Origin: Roseibacillus sp.
GTDB lineage: Bacteria; Verrucomicrobiota; Verrucomicrobiia; Verrucomicrobiales; Akkermansiaceae
DNA length: 35,584 nt
Reading direction: 5' to 3'
Assembly (NCBI GenBank): GCA_022448985.1
Contig: JAKVCR010000035.1
Coordinates: forward strand, 1 to 35,584
Shown here: positions 1 to 8,467 of the stretch, one piece after another
Numbering within the stretch: the stretch's first letter is position 1
Layout: each line of letters starts with the position of its first letter
Program-made: the position numbers and the translations under genes
The notes under the pieces: generated by a model
The model's input: the letters and a program-made list of their open reading frames with translations, nothing else
Databases searched by the model: none
What the model was told of the DNA's origin: nothing

Positions 1-915
1 GGAAATCTTCTCCCAGCTTTTGGGGTTTGCGTAGTCCCGGCGCCAGATATCGCCGCTGCATCCGTGCGACATAATGCCGACAAAGGCGCTTTTCGGAGCA
101 AGGCGCTCCTTCACGCCATCACAAAAGAGGCCGAAGTAGTCAGCGCTGATTCCCTGCTCGCCGGCAAAGTAATGCATCGAGAAATTGGCGAGAACAGCGA
201 GAGGTTCTCCCGCGCGAGTTTGGATTGAAATCAGGGAGAGTTCGGGGTCCTCTGGTCCGGACTCGCCGGTCACGGCATTGAGATCGCGGGCGGTGTGCAT
301 GTTGGCCCGCAGAGTGGGATTGCCAAAGGGATCAGTTCCGATCCGGTCGGGACGGTGGATCCAGCGGCGTACGGCGGTGAACTCCGGGGCGCTCGTTTTC
401 GCAAATCCGATTCGAGCCGGCTGGAGCGACTTTGATGCCGCGACGATTGTGTCGATGAGACGCGATTTGAGAAAGGGAACGTAGTCGGGGTCCGGCGGAG
501 TGCCAAGGGCGCCTATGCAGGAACCAGCGGAGTGGGTATGGGTGGCCGAGATCAACATACGCCCGGGGGGAATGCCGGTGAGCGCGGAGGCCTTCTGTTT
601 CACCTCATCGAGCAGAGGGCGGGGCATCATGCAACTATCGACAACCACCAGAACGACCGTGGTCTCGCCATCGGAAATCGCCAGCCCGCGGGCACTCAAG
701 GAGGTCTTCACCTTATCTACTGTGCGGCTGACCATGCTGCCGTTCACGATGACGGGAAACTTTTGCGGAGTGACGTCAACAATGACCGCCCCTGCCAGGA
801 GCGAAGGAGGTTTCTGCGGTGGGGGCTGATCGGCGGGGACAGGACCGGAGAGCGAGGCAATCAGGACCAAGGCGGCCACGCTGAGGCAGAGGGCGAGGGA
901 AGAAGGGCGGGTCAT
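1..915 (-). CDS. Neutral/alkaline ceramidase-like hydrolase (partial, C-terminus outside the window)
   Basis: The frame is open from an ATG at 915 (minus strand) to the window edge, giving 305 residues without a stop. Residues 1-29 form a signal peptide with a hydrophobic core, so the protein is probably exported. The motif ISATHTHSAG near residue 122 and the later SMHYFAG and SHGCSGDIW segments match the zinc-binding and catalytic region of the neutral/alkaline non-lysosomal ceramidase N-terminal domain (Pfam PF04734). This family cleaves the amide of ceramide in characterised members, but most PVC homologues have no tested substrate. A purine-rich GGAGGTGAG lies about 13 nt before the ATG, one of the few ribosome-site candidates in the window. 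The start lies 28 nt after the upstream sulfatase stop, so it is probably the distal gene of the 8393-to-1 operon. Family call is firm; substrate is unknown. Confidence 0.85.
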   Translation of the reverse strand, partial: MTRPSSLALCLSVAALVLIASLSGPVPADQPPPQKPPSLLAGAVIVDVTPQKFPVIVNGSMVSRTVDKVKTSLSARGLAISDGETTVVLVVVDSCMMPRPLLDEVKQKASALTGIPPGRMLISATHTHSAGSCIGALGTPPDPDYVPFLKSRLIDTIVAASKSLQPARIGFAKTSAPEFTAVRRWIHRPDRIGTDPFGNPTLRANMHTARDLNAVTGESGPEDPELSLISIQTRAGEPLAVLANFSMHYFAGEQGISADYFGLFCDGVKERLAPKSAFVGIMSHGCSGDIWRRDYANPKSWEKIS

Positions 916-943
916 CGGGCGATTCTCACCTCCAGGAGCAGCT

Positions 944-2428
944 TTACTTTTTCCCCTGGTTGGCCCGGTGATGCGGGGAGTCCTTGGGCAGGACGGCAAG
1001 GGGCGCCGGATTCACCGGAATGCCCTGGGCCAGGCGCGTCTTTACGGAAGCGAGCTTCGGGTCATCGATGAGGTTGTCATACTCGTGTGGATCATTCTTC
1101 AGGTCGTAGAGCTCCTCGAATCCGTTCCCATAGCGGATAAAGCGATAGCGTTCGTCCGCCACTCCATGCGAAGGGGTTTTTTCGCTCCAGAACTGGAAGG
1201 AGCAAAGCGCGAGGCGATCACGCTTGGCGCCTGGATTCTTGAGCTGGGGCACAAGAGAAAGGCCATCGCACTGTTTCGGGACGGGGAGTCCGACGAGCTC
1301 GCAGAGAGTCGGATAGACATCAGTGAGGGTGGCGGGTTGGCGGGTCTTGGCCCCATCTTTGCTCACCCCCGGGGCGTGGATGAAAAGGGGGACTCGCGAG
1401 GTCTGGTCCCAGAGGGCGAACTTTTCCCAGTTGGCCTTTTCGCCGATGTGAAAGCCATGGTCGCTCCAGAGCACGATGATGGTGTTGTCCTTCATCGTGG
1501 GGGAGGCATCAAGGGCATCAAGGAGGCGCCCGAGCTGGTGATCGACGTAGGTGATACTGGCGAGGTAGCCCTGCATGAGTTTTTCCCACTGTCTGTTCTC
1601 GACCACCCACTTGTGCCAGTGAGTTCGTCCGTGGTGATGAGCGTCGGTCAGGTCATCTTCACGGTGGGGAGGTAGCTTGACCTCTCCGAGTGGATACTTG
1701 TCGAACCACTTCCGGGGAACCTCCCAGGGGATGTGGGGACGAAAGAGACCGACTGCGAGGAAGAGGGGCTGCTGCTTTACATTCTTCATCTGCTCAATTG
1801 CCCAGTCGACCACCATGTGGTCTCCGGTCTTGTCATCGGGCAATTCGAGAGGCGCGGCTCCAAAGAGTTGTGAGTGTCCGCCCAGCGGGCGGCCCTTGGT
1901 GAGACCAGCCTTGTCGTCAGGGACCAGTTTCGGGCGGGGCCAGTCCGGGGCAATGGGGTTGTTGGGATCACCACGGTAGTCGTCCCAGGCTTCGGGGTCG
2001 TTCTGGGAATCGTGCGGGGTCCACTGCAGGGTGTGAAAAATCTTGCCCCCGCCCACTGCGCGATAGCCGTGATCCCGGAAGTGCTGCGAAAGGACCACGG
2101 CCTTCTCAAGCACCTTGGATTCGTGACGCCAGCGGGGCCCACGCGCGCCGAACATGTTGCGGTAAATGCCAGATCGAACAGGGTGCACTCCCGTCATGAT
2201 GGCCACGCGGGAGGCGTGACAGACCGGGGCGGCACAGTGGGCATTGGCGAAATTGACCGAGCGCCTGGCAAGCCGTTCAAAGTGGGGAGTCTGGACCCCC
2301 GGGTGGTTGTCGAGCGGGGAGATGTAGTCATTCAGGTCGTCGATCGCGATGAAGAGAACGTGCGGCTTGCTCTCAACCGGCAGGGCGCCCAGGACCAGGA
2401 TCGTGATGGCAGGCAGGAGGAAACGCAT
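944..2428 (-). CDS. Exported sulfatase, iduronate-2-sulfatase-like (S1_7 type)
   Basis: This 494-residue protein has a signal peptide (residues 1-20) and a complete type I sulfatase fold. The metal-binding IDDLND is at residues 29-34. The formylglycine signature CHASR is at 70-74 (C-X-A-X-R), followed by MTG. GGKIFH at 127-132 supplies the catalytic Lys and His, and SDHGFHIGEK at 322-331 supplies the second metal site and Lys. The IDDLND start, the FRPH segment near 229 and the C-terminal ELYDLKNDPHEYDNL are typical of the iduronate-2-sulfatase-like group. It should hydrolyse a sulfate ester after Cys70 is converted to formylglycine by a maturase not present here. It lies 30 nt after the preceding sulfatase and 28 nt before the ceramidase-like gene. 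The first ATG is used because it gives the signal peptide; no Shine-Dalgarno is visible. Confidence 0.93.
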   Translation of the reverse strand: MRFLLPAITILVLGALPVESKPHVLFIAIDDLNDYISPLDNHPGVQTPHFERLARRSVNFANAHCAAPVCHASRVAIMTGVHPVRSGIYRNMFGARGPRWRHESKVLEKAVVLSQHFRDHGYRAVGGGKIFHTLQWTPHDSQNDPEAWDDYRGDPNNPIAPDWPRPKLVPDDKAGLTKGRPLGGHSQLFGAAPLELPDDKTGDHMVVDWAIEQMKNVKQQPLFLAVGLFRPHIPWEVPRKWFDKYPLGEVKLPPHREDDLTDAHHHGRTHWHKWVVENRQWEKLMQGYLASITYVDHQLGRLLDALDASPTMKDNTIIVLWSDHGFHIGEKANWEKFALWDQTSRVPLFIHAPGVSKDGAKTRQPATLTDVYPTLCELVGLPVPKQCDGLSLVPQLKNPGAKRDRLALCSFQFWSEKTPSHGVADERYRFIRYGNGFEELYDLKNDPHEYDNLIDDPKLASVKTRLAQGIPVNPAPLAVLPKDSPHHRANQGKK

Positions 2429-2458
2429 GGCTGAAACGTGGGGGAGGATCTAGCTGCG

Positions 2459-4162
2459 CTACTTCGCCTTTTTCGGGTCGTATCTCGGGATGGGCCACGG
2501 CTGCACCCCGACCCGGTCGGCCCAGGACTGCCAGTTCGCGACCATGGACTTGAGTTTTTCGGGCATCTTTCCGGCAAGGTCGTTGAGCTCGGTCCGGTCG
2601 GCCTCCATGTCGTAAAGCTCCCACTTGCGCGGTTGACCCCGACGATACATGGAGACGATCTTCCATTTGCCATCCCGAAGGCCGAGGTTGCCGTGGTGCT
2701 CAAAGCCGAGAGGGGCCTGCCGGGCGATTGCCTTCCCGGCGAGGGTGGGAACGAGGCTGATCCCCTCCATGGGCTGGATGTCGTTGTCATCATACTTCTT
2801 CGGGTAGGTCGCTCCCGCTACCTCGACGAAGGTGGGCATGAGATCGATAAGGTGGGAGACGTCGTGCACGATCCTGCCGTTGCGTTCGCTGGCGATTGCT
2901 TTGGGCCAACTGACAATGAACGGGGTGCCGATCCCGCCCTCGTAGGGGTCGTGTTTGTAGCCGCGGAAGGGGGTGTTGGAAGCATTGGCCCAGCCCGGGC
3001 CGTAGGCGACGAACGTGTCCTCCGCGCCGGGCATGGTTTCCGGTCCGGTCCGAACGAATCGTCCGTCGCGCGTCTGCATGGGGGGCCAGATCTTGGTCTG
3101 TAACCCGTCCTTTCCGAGAGGCTTGAACTTGAAGCGGTCCTTCTGGTGGGAGTTGTTGGCCCGGCCGAAGCCTTCTGCGCAGCCTCCATTGTCCTGCAGG
3201 TAGATCACGAGGGTGTTCTCGAAGAGCTTCTGCTTCTTCAGCTCGTTGACAATCCTGCCGATCCCGCGGTCCATGATCTCGGTCATGGCGGCATAGACTT
3301 CCATGCAGCGGACATCCCAGGCCTTGTGCTTGAATCCTTCCCAGTCGAGGCCCTTGGACATGGCCCACTTCTTGTCGACGACACCCATCTCAATGGCCTT
3401 CTTGTAGCGGGCCTCCCGGATCGCCGGATAGCCCTTGTCGTAAACACCCTTGTATTTCTCGGTGTCGGCTTCCGGGGCGTGCATGGGCCAGTGGGCACTG
3501 GTGTGGGAAACGTAGAGAAAGAACGGCTTCTCCGCTAACTTGCTGTCCCCGCAGTGATCGGCGATGAAGGCGATCGCATTGTCGTTGATGGCGTCGGTGT
3601 AGTAGAAGGACTCAGGCTGATAGACGGGGTCATTGTCAGGAGTGATGTAGGTGTTCCCGCGGCACAAGGTGGCCGGGTCGTAGAAGCTGCCTGCTCCCGT
3701 GATGGTGCCGTAAAAGCGATCGAAGCCCCGCTGCATGGGCCAGGCTGACTTGTCCCCGTTGGGGCTCTTGTGACGAGTCAGGTGCCACTTGCCCGACATG
3801 TAGCTGCGGTAGCCCGCGCTTTTGAGAGCTTCTGGAATGGTGACACAGCGCTTGTTGATGACGCCTCGGTAGGAGGGCCAGCCCCGGTCGCCTTCCATCA
3901 ATCCCATCCCGGTCTGGTGCGAATAGAGCCCGGAGATCAGAGCGGCCCGGGTGGGGCAACAACGTGAAGTATTATAGAACTGCGTATAGCGCAGGCCGTT
4001 CTTGGCGAGCTCGTCGAGGACGGGCGTCCGGATCTCGCTACCATAGCATCCGATGTCGGAGTAGCCCATGTCGTCGGCCATGATAAGGACGATGTTGGGG
4101 CGCTCTGCAGCTGTGCTGAGGGCCCACAAGCCGGAAGCCAGAAGGAGGAGGAGTGTTTTCAT
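2459..4162 (-). CDS. Exported arylsulfatase, AtsA-like (S1_4 type)
   Basis: This is a 567-residue sulfatase with a signal peptide cleaved near residues 18-20. MADDMGYSDIGCYG holds the metal aspartates at 30-31. The signature is C68-C-P-T-R72 in a TSRCCPTRAALISG context, GKWHLTR carries K125 and H127, and QDNGG is at 323-327. The C-terminal GFEHHGNLGLRDGKWK segment and the tail with WELYDMEADRTELNDLA and WADRVGVQPWP closely match the Pseudomonas AtsA-type arylsulfatases, which hydrolyse simple aryl or alkyl sulfates in vitro. The double Cys places an extra thiol next to the formylglycine site. The gene is fourth in the operon, separated from the upstream lactonase by a 72-nt spacer with a hairpin, so its level may differ from that of the three coupled genes before it. 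Confidence 0.94.
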   Translation of the reverse strand: MKTLLLLLASGLWALSTAAERPNIVLIMADDMGYSDIGCYGSEIRTPVLDELAKNGLRYTQFYNTSRCCPTRAALISGLYSHQTGMGLMEGDRGWPSYRGVINKRCVTIPEALKSAGYRSYMSGKWHLTRHKSPNGDKSAWPMQRGFDRFYGTITGAGSFYDPATLCRGNTYITPDNDPVYQPESFYYTDAINDNAIAFIADHCGDSKLAEKPFFLYVSHTSAHWPMHAPEADTEKYKGVYDKGYPAIREARYKKAIEMGVVDKKWAMSKGLDWEGFKHKAWDVRCMEVYAAMTEIMDRGIGRIVNELKKQKLFENTLVIYLQDNGGCAEGFGRANNSHQKDRFKFKPLGKDGLQTKIWPPMQTRDGRFVRTGPETMPGAEDTFVAYGPGWANASNTPFRGYKHDPYEGGIGTPFIVSWPKAIASERNGRIVHDVSHLIDLMPTFVEVAGATYPKKYDDNDIQPMEGISLVPTLAGKAIARQAPLGFEHHGNLGLRDGKWKIVSMYRRGQPRKWELYDMEADRTELNDLAGKMPEKLKSMVANWQSWADRVGVQPWPIPRYDPKKAK

Positions 4163-4197
4163 GGAATTGATTTAGATAAGGAAAGGATTTTGAACCG

Positions 4198-4221
4198 GGG
4201 TCTGGAGAATGGCGGAGACCC
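4198..4221 (-). promoter_or_regulatory. Hairpin in the 72-nt spacer between lactonase and AtsA-like sulfatase genes
   Basis: GGGTCT at 4198-4203 pairs with AGACCC at 4216-4221 with a 12-nt loop. There is no T tract after it on the minus strand, so it more likely affects mRNA stability or partial termination inside the operon than full termination. This is the only spacer over 40 nt in the operon. Confidence 0.3.
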
Positions 4222-4234
4222 TGGGGCACACGTT

Positions 4235-5296
4235 TTACAGGAATACCACGCAGACAGGGGCAGGAATTTCGATTCGGCCAGCGGCCGGCGCAAGGGCCCC
4301 TGTGTTCTGGTCGAGGGAGAATACATGCAGGTCGCCGCTGGACTGGTTGGCGGCAATGATCCACTTGCCGCTGGGATCGAGGTTGAAGTTGCGCGGGGTC
4401 CGCCCCCCGGTTTTCTCGATCTCGACCAGGCTCAGTTTCCCGCAACCCTGGTGGATGTGGAAGCAGGCGATGCTGTCATGACCACGGTTGGAAGAGTAGA
4501 GAAACCTGCCATTCGGGTGGATAAAGATCTCCGCGGTGGAACCCTTGGTCCATCCATCGGGAACAGTCGAGATGGTCTGGATCTCGGTGAGTTCTCCGCT
4601 GGACTGGTTGTAGCGGAAGGCGATGATCGTGCGGGTGATTTCGTTGAGAAGATAACCGAAGGGAGCCTTCGGGTGGAAAGCGAAATGGCGCGGCCCGGCC
4701 CCCGGGTTGACCTTGGTGCTCCCGAGGCGATCACTGAGCTGGCCATTTTCTTCCAGTTTATAACGAACGATCTGGTCCATCCCCAGGTCCGAGATGAAGA
4801 CAAACTTGTTAGCGGGATCCAGATTTACGGCGTGTGGGTGGGGGTTGGCTTGCCGCGGCTTGAGGACGCTCGACCCCTTGTGTACGATTTTGTTGAGGGT
4901 CCCGCCAAGGGAGCCATCGGCCTTGATCTCGATCACGGCCACCGTCGATCCCGTGTAGTTGGCAATGATGACCGCATTTGCCTTCGGGGTAAGGGCAAGG
5001 TGGCAGGGATGAGCCCCATGGGAGCTGACGGTGTTGAGTTTCTCCAGGACCCCACCCTCCGCGTTCGCAATCCGGTAGGCGGTCACCGAGCCGGAGGCCT
5101 TGCCTTCATAGTCGTCGGTCTCGTTTACGGCGTAGAGAAATTTTCCATTGGGGTGCAGGGCGAGGAAGGAAGGACTGGGCGTTTCAGCAGCAAGCCGGAA
5201 TTCAGTGAGGGCGCCAGTCGCATCGTCAAAGCGGCAGGAGTAGATGCCCTTACTTTCGCCTTTGGTGTAGGTGCCTAGGAAAACCGTGCGTTTCAT
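4235..5296 (-). CDS. Lactonase family protein (6-phosphogluconolactonase-like seven-bladed propeller)
   Basis: This 353-residue protein starts with MKRTVFLGTYTKGESKGIYS and has repeated blades marked by ALHPNGKFLYAVNE, HPCHLALTPK, ANPHPHAVNLDP, GPRHFAFHPK, EIFIHPNGRFLYSSNR and TPRNFNLDPSGKWIIAANQ. These match the Pfam PF10282 lactonase/YbhE-type family, which opens sugar lactones such as 6-phosphogluconolactone. There is no signal peptide, so it is probably cytoplasmic, unlike its exported sulfatase neighbours. Its ATG overlaps the stop of the upstream sulfatase by 4 nt (ATGA at 5296-5293), indicating translational coupling. Some PVC members of this family are exported, but this one is not obviously so. 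A role on an aldonolactone derived from the polysaccharide being desulfated is inference. Confidence 0.9.
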   Translation of the reverse strand: MKRTVFLGTYTKGESKGIYSCRFDDATGALTEFRLAAETPSPSFLALHPNGKFLYAVNETDDYEGKASGSVTAYRIANAEGGVLEKLNTVSSHGAHPCHLALTPKANAVIIANYTGSTVAVIEIKADGSLGGTLNKIVHKGSSVLKPRQANPHPHAVNLDPANKFVFISDLGMDQIVRYKLEENGQLSDRLGSTKVNPGAGPRHFAFHPKAPFGYLLNEITRTIIAFRYNQSSGELTEIQTISTVPDGWTKGSTAEIFIHPNGRFLYSSNRGHDSIACFHIHQGCGKLSLVEIEKTGGRTPRNFNLDPSGKWIIAANQSSGDLHVFSLDQNTGALAPAAGRIEIPAPVCVVFL

Positions 5297-6813
5297 GGCC
5301 CCAGCAAAGGAAACGCCTTGAGATTCTGCAAGCTGGAAGCGAGCCGAGGGATGCCGGGAGGCTGCCCGGGGACCGGGTTCGATAACTTGCTGGTGGGTCC
5401 GGGGCCCTTACGGGGCTTCGGGAATCCAGCATCCTGTGGCAGCAAGCTGTTCCATTTCTTCAGCTTGGCGTGCAGATCCTTCACGACCTCCGGGAAATTC
5501 CCGGCCACGTTGTGTTTCTCCCCGGGATCCTTGCCGAGGTGATAAAGTTGGGGGTCGCTGCCGTCGTAGTTGACGAGGAATTTCCACCGGCCATTGCGCA
5601 CCGCGAGGTCGGGGTTGTCCTCCTGGAGCCCGTGGCCGAAGCCCGGGCGATCGGGGGGGCGCCGCCAGAAGAGGGGAGCGTTCCGGCTCCTGCGTTCCCT
5701 GCCCAGGAGAGTGGAGCTGAGATCTTCCCCGTCCAGCCGGGTGCCCCCGGGGAGCGCGGTGGCGCACAGGGTGTAGAGCGAGCGGTTGACATCCAGGGCG
5801 CACAGGATCGAGCTGGTGTTGGCTTTACCCACGGCTGCTTTTTCCATGAGCCCCGGGCCCCAGACGATCAAGGGGGAGCGAATGCCGCCCTCGTAGAGCC
5901 ACGTCTTGGCCCCACGCAGCGGGTCAGATTTGCCGGCTCCGGTTTCGTGCCCATTGTCGGAGGCCACGATGATGAGGGTGTTGGCGGCGAGTTTCGCATC
6001 GTTGCGGATCCGGTCAAAGAGGGGGCCAAGCTGCTCGTCCATGGCGTCGAGCACTCCGTAGTAGATGGACCTCTTGGTTCCGTCGCCCCATTTGTCGAGG
6101 GGAGGGAAAAAAGGGGAATGTACGTCATCCGGCCAGAGGTTGACGAAAAAGGGTTTCTTGTCGGTCTGGGCCTCGTCGATGAATTTGAGTGCGGCATCGA
6201 CGAAGCCCTTCGTGATGTGGGAGCGCTGCATCCAGATCACTCCTTCGCCGAGGCGGGTCGCATTCTGCCAGATCCGGCCGGGCTTTTCGGGGTCCTGGCC
6301 CGGCTTGAGAGTGAGAGGAAGAAGCTTGGGCCCCATGCCCTCGAAGTTGGTCAGGCTGCGGTCAAATCCGTAACGCGAAATCGGGGGGGCGTCGTCCACG
6401 TCTCGCTGGCCGCCCATGTGCCATTTGCCGAAGTGCCCGGTGGCGTAGCCGTTTTTCTGCAACTCCCGCGCGAGAACGGGGGCCTTGGGATCGAGCCACT
6501 GGGCCATCCCCCGGTTGTTGTTGGACCGGCGATTGTTGAGATAGGAGGTGATGCGCCAGCGCTGGGGATACTGTCCCGTGGTGAAGGCCACGCGGGAAGG
6601 CGAGCAGATAGGTGAGTTGACGTAGAAGTTGGTGAACTTGATTCCTTCTGTGGCGAGACGATCGATATTCTCTGTCTTGACGTGGTCTCCCTTGAAACAC
6701 GACAGGTCGGTCCACCCCATATCGTCGATGAAGACGGTGATGATGTTGGGCCGTTCCGCGGCGGGAGCAAGGAACGGAAAGCAGGCAGCGATGAAGAAAA
6801 GGATGCGGGTCAT
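5293..6813 (-). CDS. Exported sulfatase, arylsulfatase-like
   Basis: This 506-residue protein has a signal peptide (MTRILFFIAACFPFLAPAA) ending near residue 19. FIDDMGWTDLSCF carries the metal aspartates. The signature is C70-S-P-S-R74 in NSPICSPSRVAFTTG, and GHFGKWHMGG carries K130 and H132. VASDNGHETG and a following Lys complete the site. After the DPGEKHNVAGNFPEVVKDL region that ends most sulfatases there is a Pro/Gly-rich tail of about 50 residues (GFPKPRKGPGPTSKL and onward) without clear homology, which may be a linker or low-complexity tail. It overlaps the upstream sulfatase by 4 nt at 6810-6813 and the lactonase by 4 nt at 5293-5296, so three genes are chained. Subfamily and substrate cannot be assigned by eye. 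Confidence 0.93.
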   Translation of the reverse strand: MTRILFFIAACFPFLAPAAERPNIITVFIDDMGWTDLSCFKGDHVKTENIDRLATEGIKFTNFYVNSPICSPSRVAFTTGQYPQRWRITSYLNNRRSNNNRGMAQWLDPKAPVLARELQKNGYATGHFGKWHMGGQRDVDDAPPISRYGFDRSLTNFEGMGPKLLPLTLKPGQDPEKPGRIWQNATRLGEGVIWMQRSHITKGFVDAALKFIDEAQTDKKPFFVNLWPDDVHSPFFPPLDKWGDGTKRSIYYGVLDAMDEQLGPLFDRIRNDAKLAANTLIIVASDNGHETGAGKSDPLRGAKTWLYEGGIRSPLIVWGPGLMEKAAVGKANTSSILCALDVNRSLYTLCATALPGGTRLDGEDLSSTLLGRERRSRNAPLFWRRPPDRPGFGHGLQEDNPDLAVRNGRWKFLVNYDGSDPQLYHLGKDPGEKHNVAGNFPEVVKDLHAKLKKWNSLLPQDAGFPKPRKGPGPTSKLSNPVPGQPPGIPRLASSLQNLKAFPLLGP

Positions 6814-8393
6814 GGTCTGGTGGAGCCTTTGTCTCCCCGGGCCTTGGCAGCCTCCTCCAGGAGGAAGTCCAGGGCAGGCTTGGAACCGGGGTCGTTCAGC
6901 AGGTTGTTTTGTTCGCGTTGGTCCATCGCAAGGTTGTAGAGCTCAATAGGATGAAGTTCCCCCTTGAGGGCGAAGCGGTGGTCTAGAAAGAGCTTCCACT
7001 GGCCCTTGACGGGGGTGGCATTGGAGCGCACCGCCACGACCGCCCGCTTGTCCGAGTTCTTCCTGGAAGCCTCGCTGTGGTCGTTGGGGAAGATCGGGGG
7101 CCGTGGGGGACCGGCCTCCCCGCGCAGGGCGGCCAGCTGCGAGATGCTGTCTTCCGCTCCGGTTTCCCCCTTGGATAAATCTGGCAGGGGCTTGTCGAGA
7201 ATCTGGGCGAAGGTTGCGAAAAGATCGTTCAGGGCAAGGAGCCGGGCAGAGGTGCGTCCCGGGGTTTTCGGTCGGCCATCGCCGAGTTTTCCGGCGGGCC
7301 AGGAGGCAAAGAAGGGGATGCGGTGACCGCCTTCATAGGTGGAGCCCTTGTTACTGCGGAGGGGGCCGGTGGCGGTCTTGGACCTGTTCTCCGCGCCATT
7401 GTCGCTGGCAAAGATGAAGAGGGTGTTGTCGAAAAGGTTGTGGCCGGGTCGTCGTGGGTCGTCGGTGCGTTGCAGGTAATCGAGAAGGAGGCCGACCTGC
7501 ACATCATTCTCGTAGATGAAGTCGAGTCGTTCGCTACCCGTGCGCTTTCCGTTAACAAAGGCGCTTGCTCCCGCCACCTTGCGTCCGGCGATGGACTTGC
7601 AGGGCGTGTGCGGAGTGTGATTGGCCGGACTGGCGAAGTAGAGGAAGAAGGGTTTTTTGGCGGTGGTCGCACTACGAAGGAAGTCGAAGGCCTTTCCGTG
7701 AAGCGTGGGACCAATTTCCCGGAGGACGTAGGAGCCGTCCAACTGTTTGCCCCTGCCGGTCGCCCCTGTAATGCGGCGATTGTGAATCCAGCCCGGGCCC
7801 CGGCGCTGTCCGGGGGTGTTGGGATGCTTCCCTCCGGGCCCGGAGGTGGGATGGCTCCTCGAAAAGCCATAGAAGAAATCAAAGCCGTGATCGGTGGGGC
7901 CATCGGCCAGGGGCTGGGTAAGATCGGCATCATCCCACCCATCTGCCGGGGATCCGTCACTGCGCCGATAGCCCAAACCGAGGTGCCACTTGCCCACCAT
8001 TCCCGTGCGGTAGCCGTTGTTGCGGAGAAAACTGGCCAGGGTGGGCCGGGATTTTTCGATGAGAGGGTCGCATTGGACGCCAAAGAGGACCCAGTACTTG
8101 AGCGAGGTCCGCCAGCAGTAGCGCCCAGTCAGCAGGGCATAACGGGAGGTACTGCACCGGCTGTGGGGGGAATGGGCATCCGTGAAGCGGACGCCCATGT
8201 TGGCCACTCGCTCCATGTTCGGGGTGTGCAGCTGGGCGCTGTCCTTGTTGCCGCTCCAGTCCCGGTAAACCGAGGTGTCGCCCATCCCCATGTCATCCAC
8301 GAAGAAGATGATGATATTCGGACTGGCGGAAAAGGCCTGGACTCCGGAAAGAAGGAGGGAGCCGGCGAGGGCTGGCAGAAGGAACCGCAGCAT
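6810..8393 (-). CDS. Exported sulfatase with an unusual C-X-T-X-R signature
   Basis: The 527-residue reading starts at the ATG at 8393, giving MLRFLLPALAGSLLLSG as a signal peptide; the frame stays open upstream to 8522, but that part overlaps the divergent phosphatase gene and is unlike a signal. FVDDMGMGDTSVYRDWSGN carries the metal aspartates. The formylglycine motif reads C80-S-T-S-R84, with Thr where the consensus has Pro or Ala. K135 and H137 (GKWHLGLG) and the later DNGAENR and Lys are intact, so activity is plausible. The segment SPADGWDDADLTQPLADGP followed by a predicted His-rich core is typical of a PVC arylsulfatase subgroup. This is the first gene of the operon that runs to position 1, with only 74 nt to the divergent phosphatase, where a promoter must lie. 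Confidence 0.92.
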   Translation of the reverse strand: MLRFLLPALAGSLLLSGVQAFSASPNIIIFFVDDMGMGDTSVYRDWSGNKDSAQLHTPNMERVANMGVRFTDAHSPHSRCSTSRYALLTGRYCWRTSLKYWVLFGVQCDPLIEKSRPTLASFLRNNGYRTGMVGKWHLGLGYRRSDGSPADGWDDADLTQPLADGPTDHGFDFFYGFSRSHPTSGPGGKHPNTPGQRRGPGWIHNRRITGATGRGKQLDGSYVLREIGPTLHGKAFDFLRSATTAKKPFFLYFASPANHTPHTPCKSIAGRKVAGASAFVNGKRTGSERLDFIYENDVQVGLLLDYLQRTDDPRRPGHNLFDNTLFIFASDNGAENRSKTATGPLRSNKGSTYEGGHRIPFFASWPAGKLGDGRPKTPGRTSARLLALNDLFATFAQILDKPLPDLSKGETGAEDSISQLAALRGEAGPPRPPIFPNDHSEASRKNSDKRAVVAVRSNATPVKGQWKLFLDHRFALKGELHPIELYNLAMDQREQNNLLNDPGSKPALDFLLEEAAKARGDKGSTRP

Positions 8394-8467
8394 GGGGGGA
8401 AAATGGTGGGGGGAGGGAATGGGTCTTGCAAGTCGGGAGGCAGTGCGTCGTATGGGTGCTGGCAGCG
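8394..8467. promoter_or_regulatory. Short divergent region, must hold the sulfatase operon promoter
   Basis: The 74 bp separate the start of the 8393-to-1 operon from the phosphatase gene. The side nearest the sulfatase start is pyrimidine-rich on its coding strand (CCATTTTCCCCCC before the ATG). Clear -35 and -10 boxes were not seen, so the promoter is inferred from gene orientation only. Confidence 0.35.
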
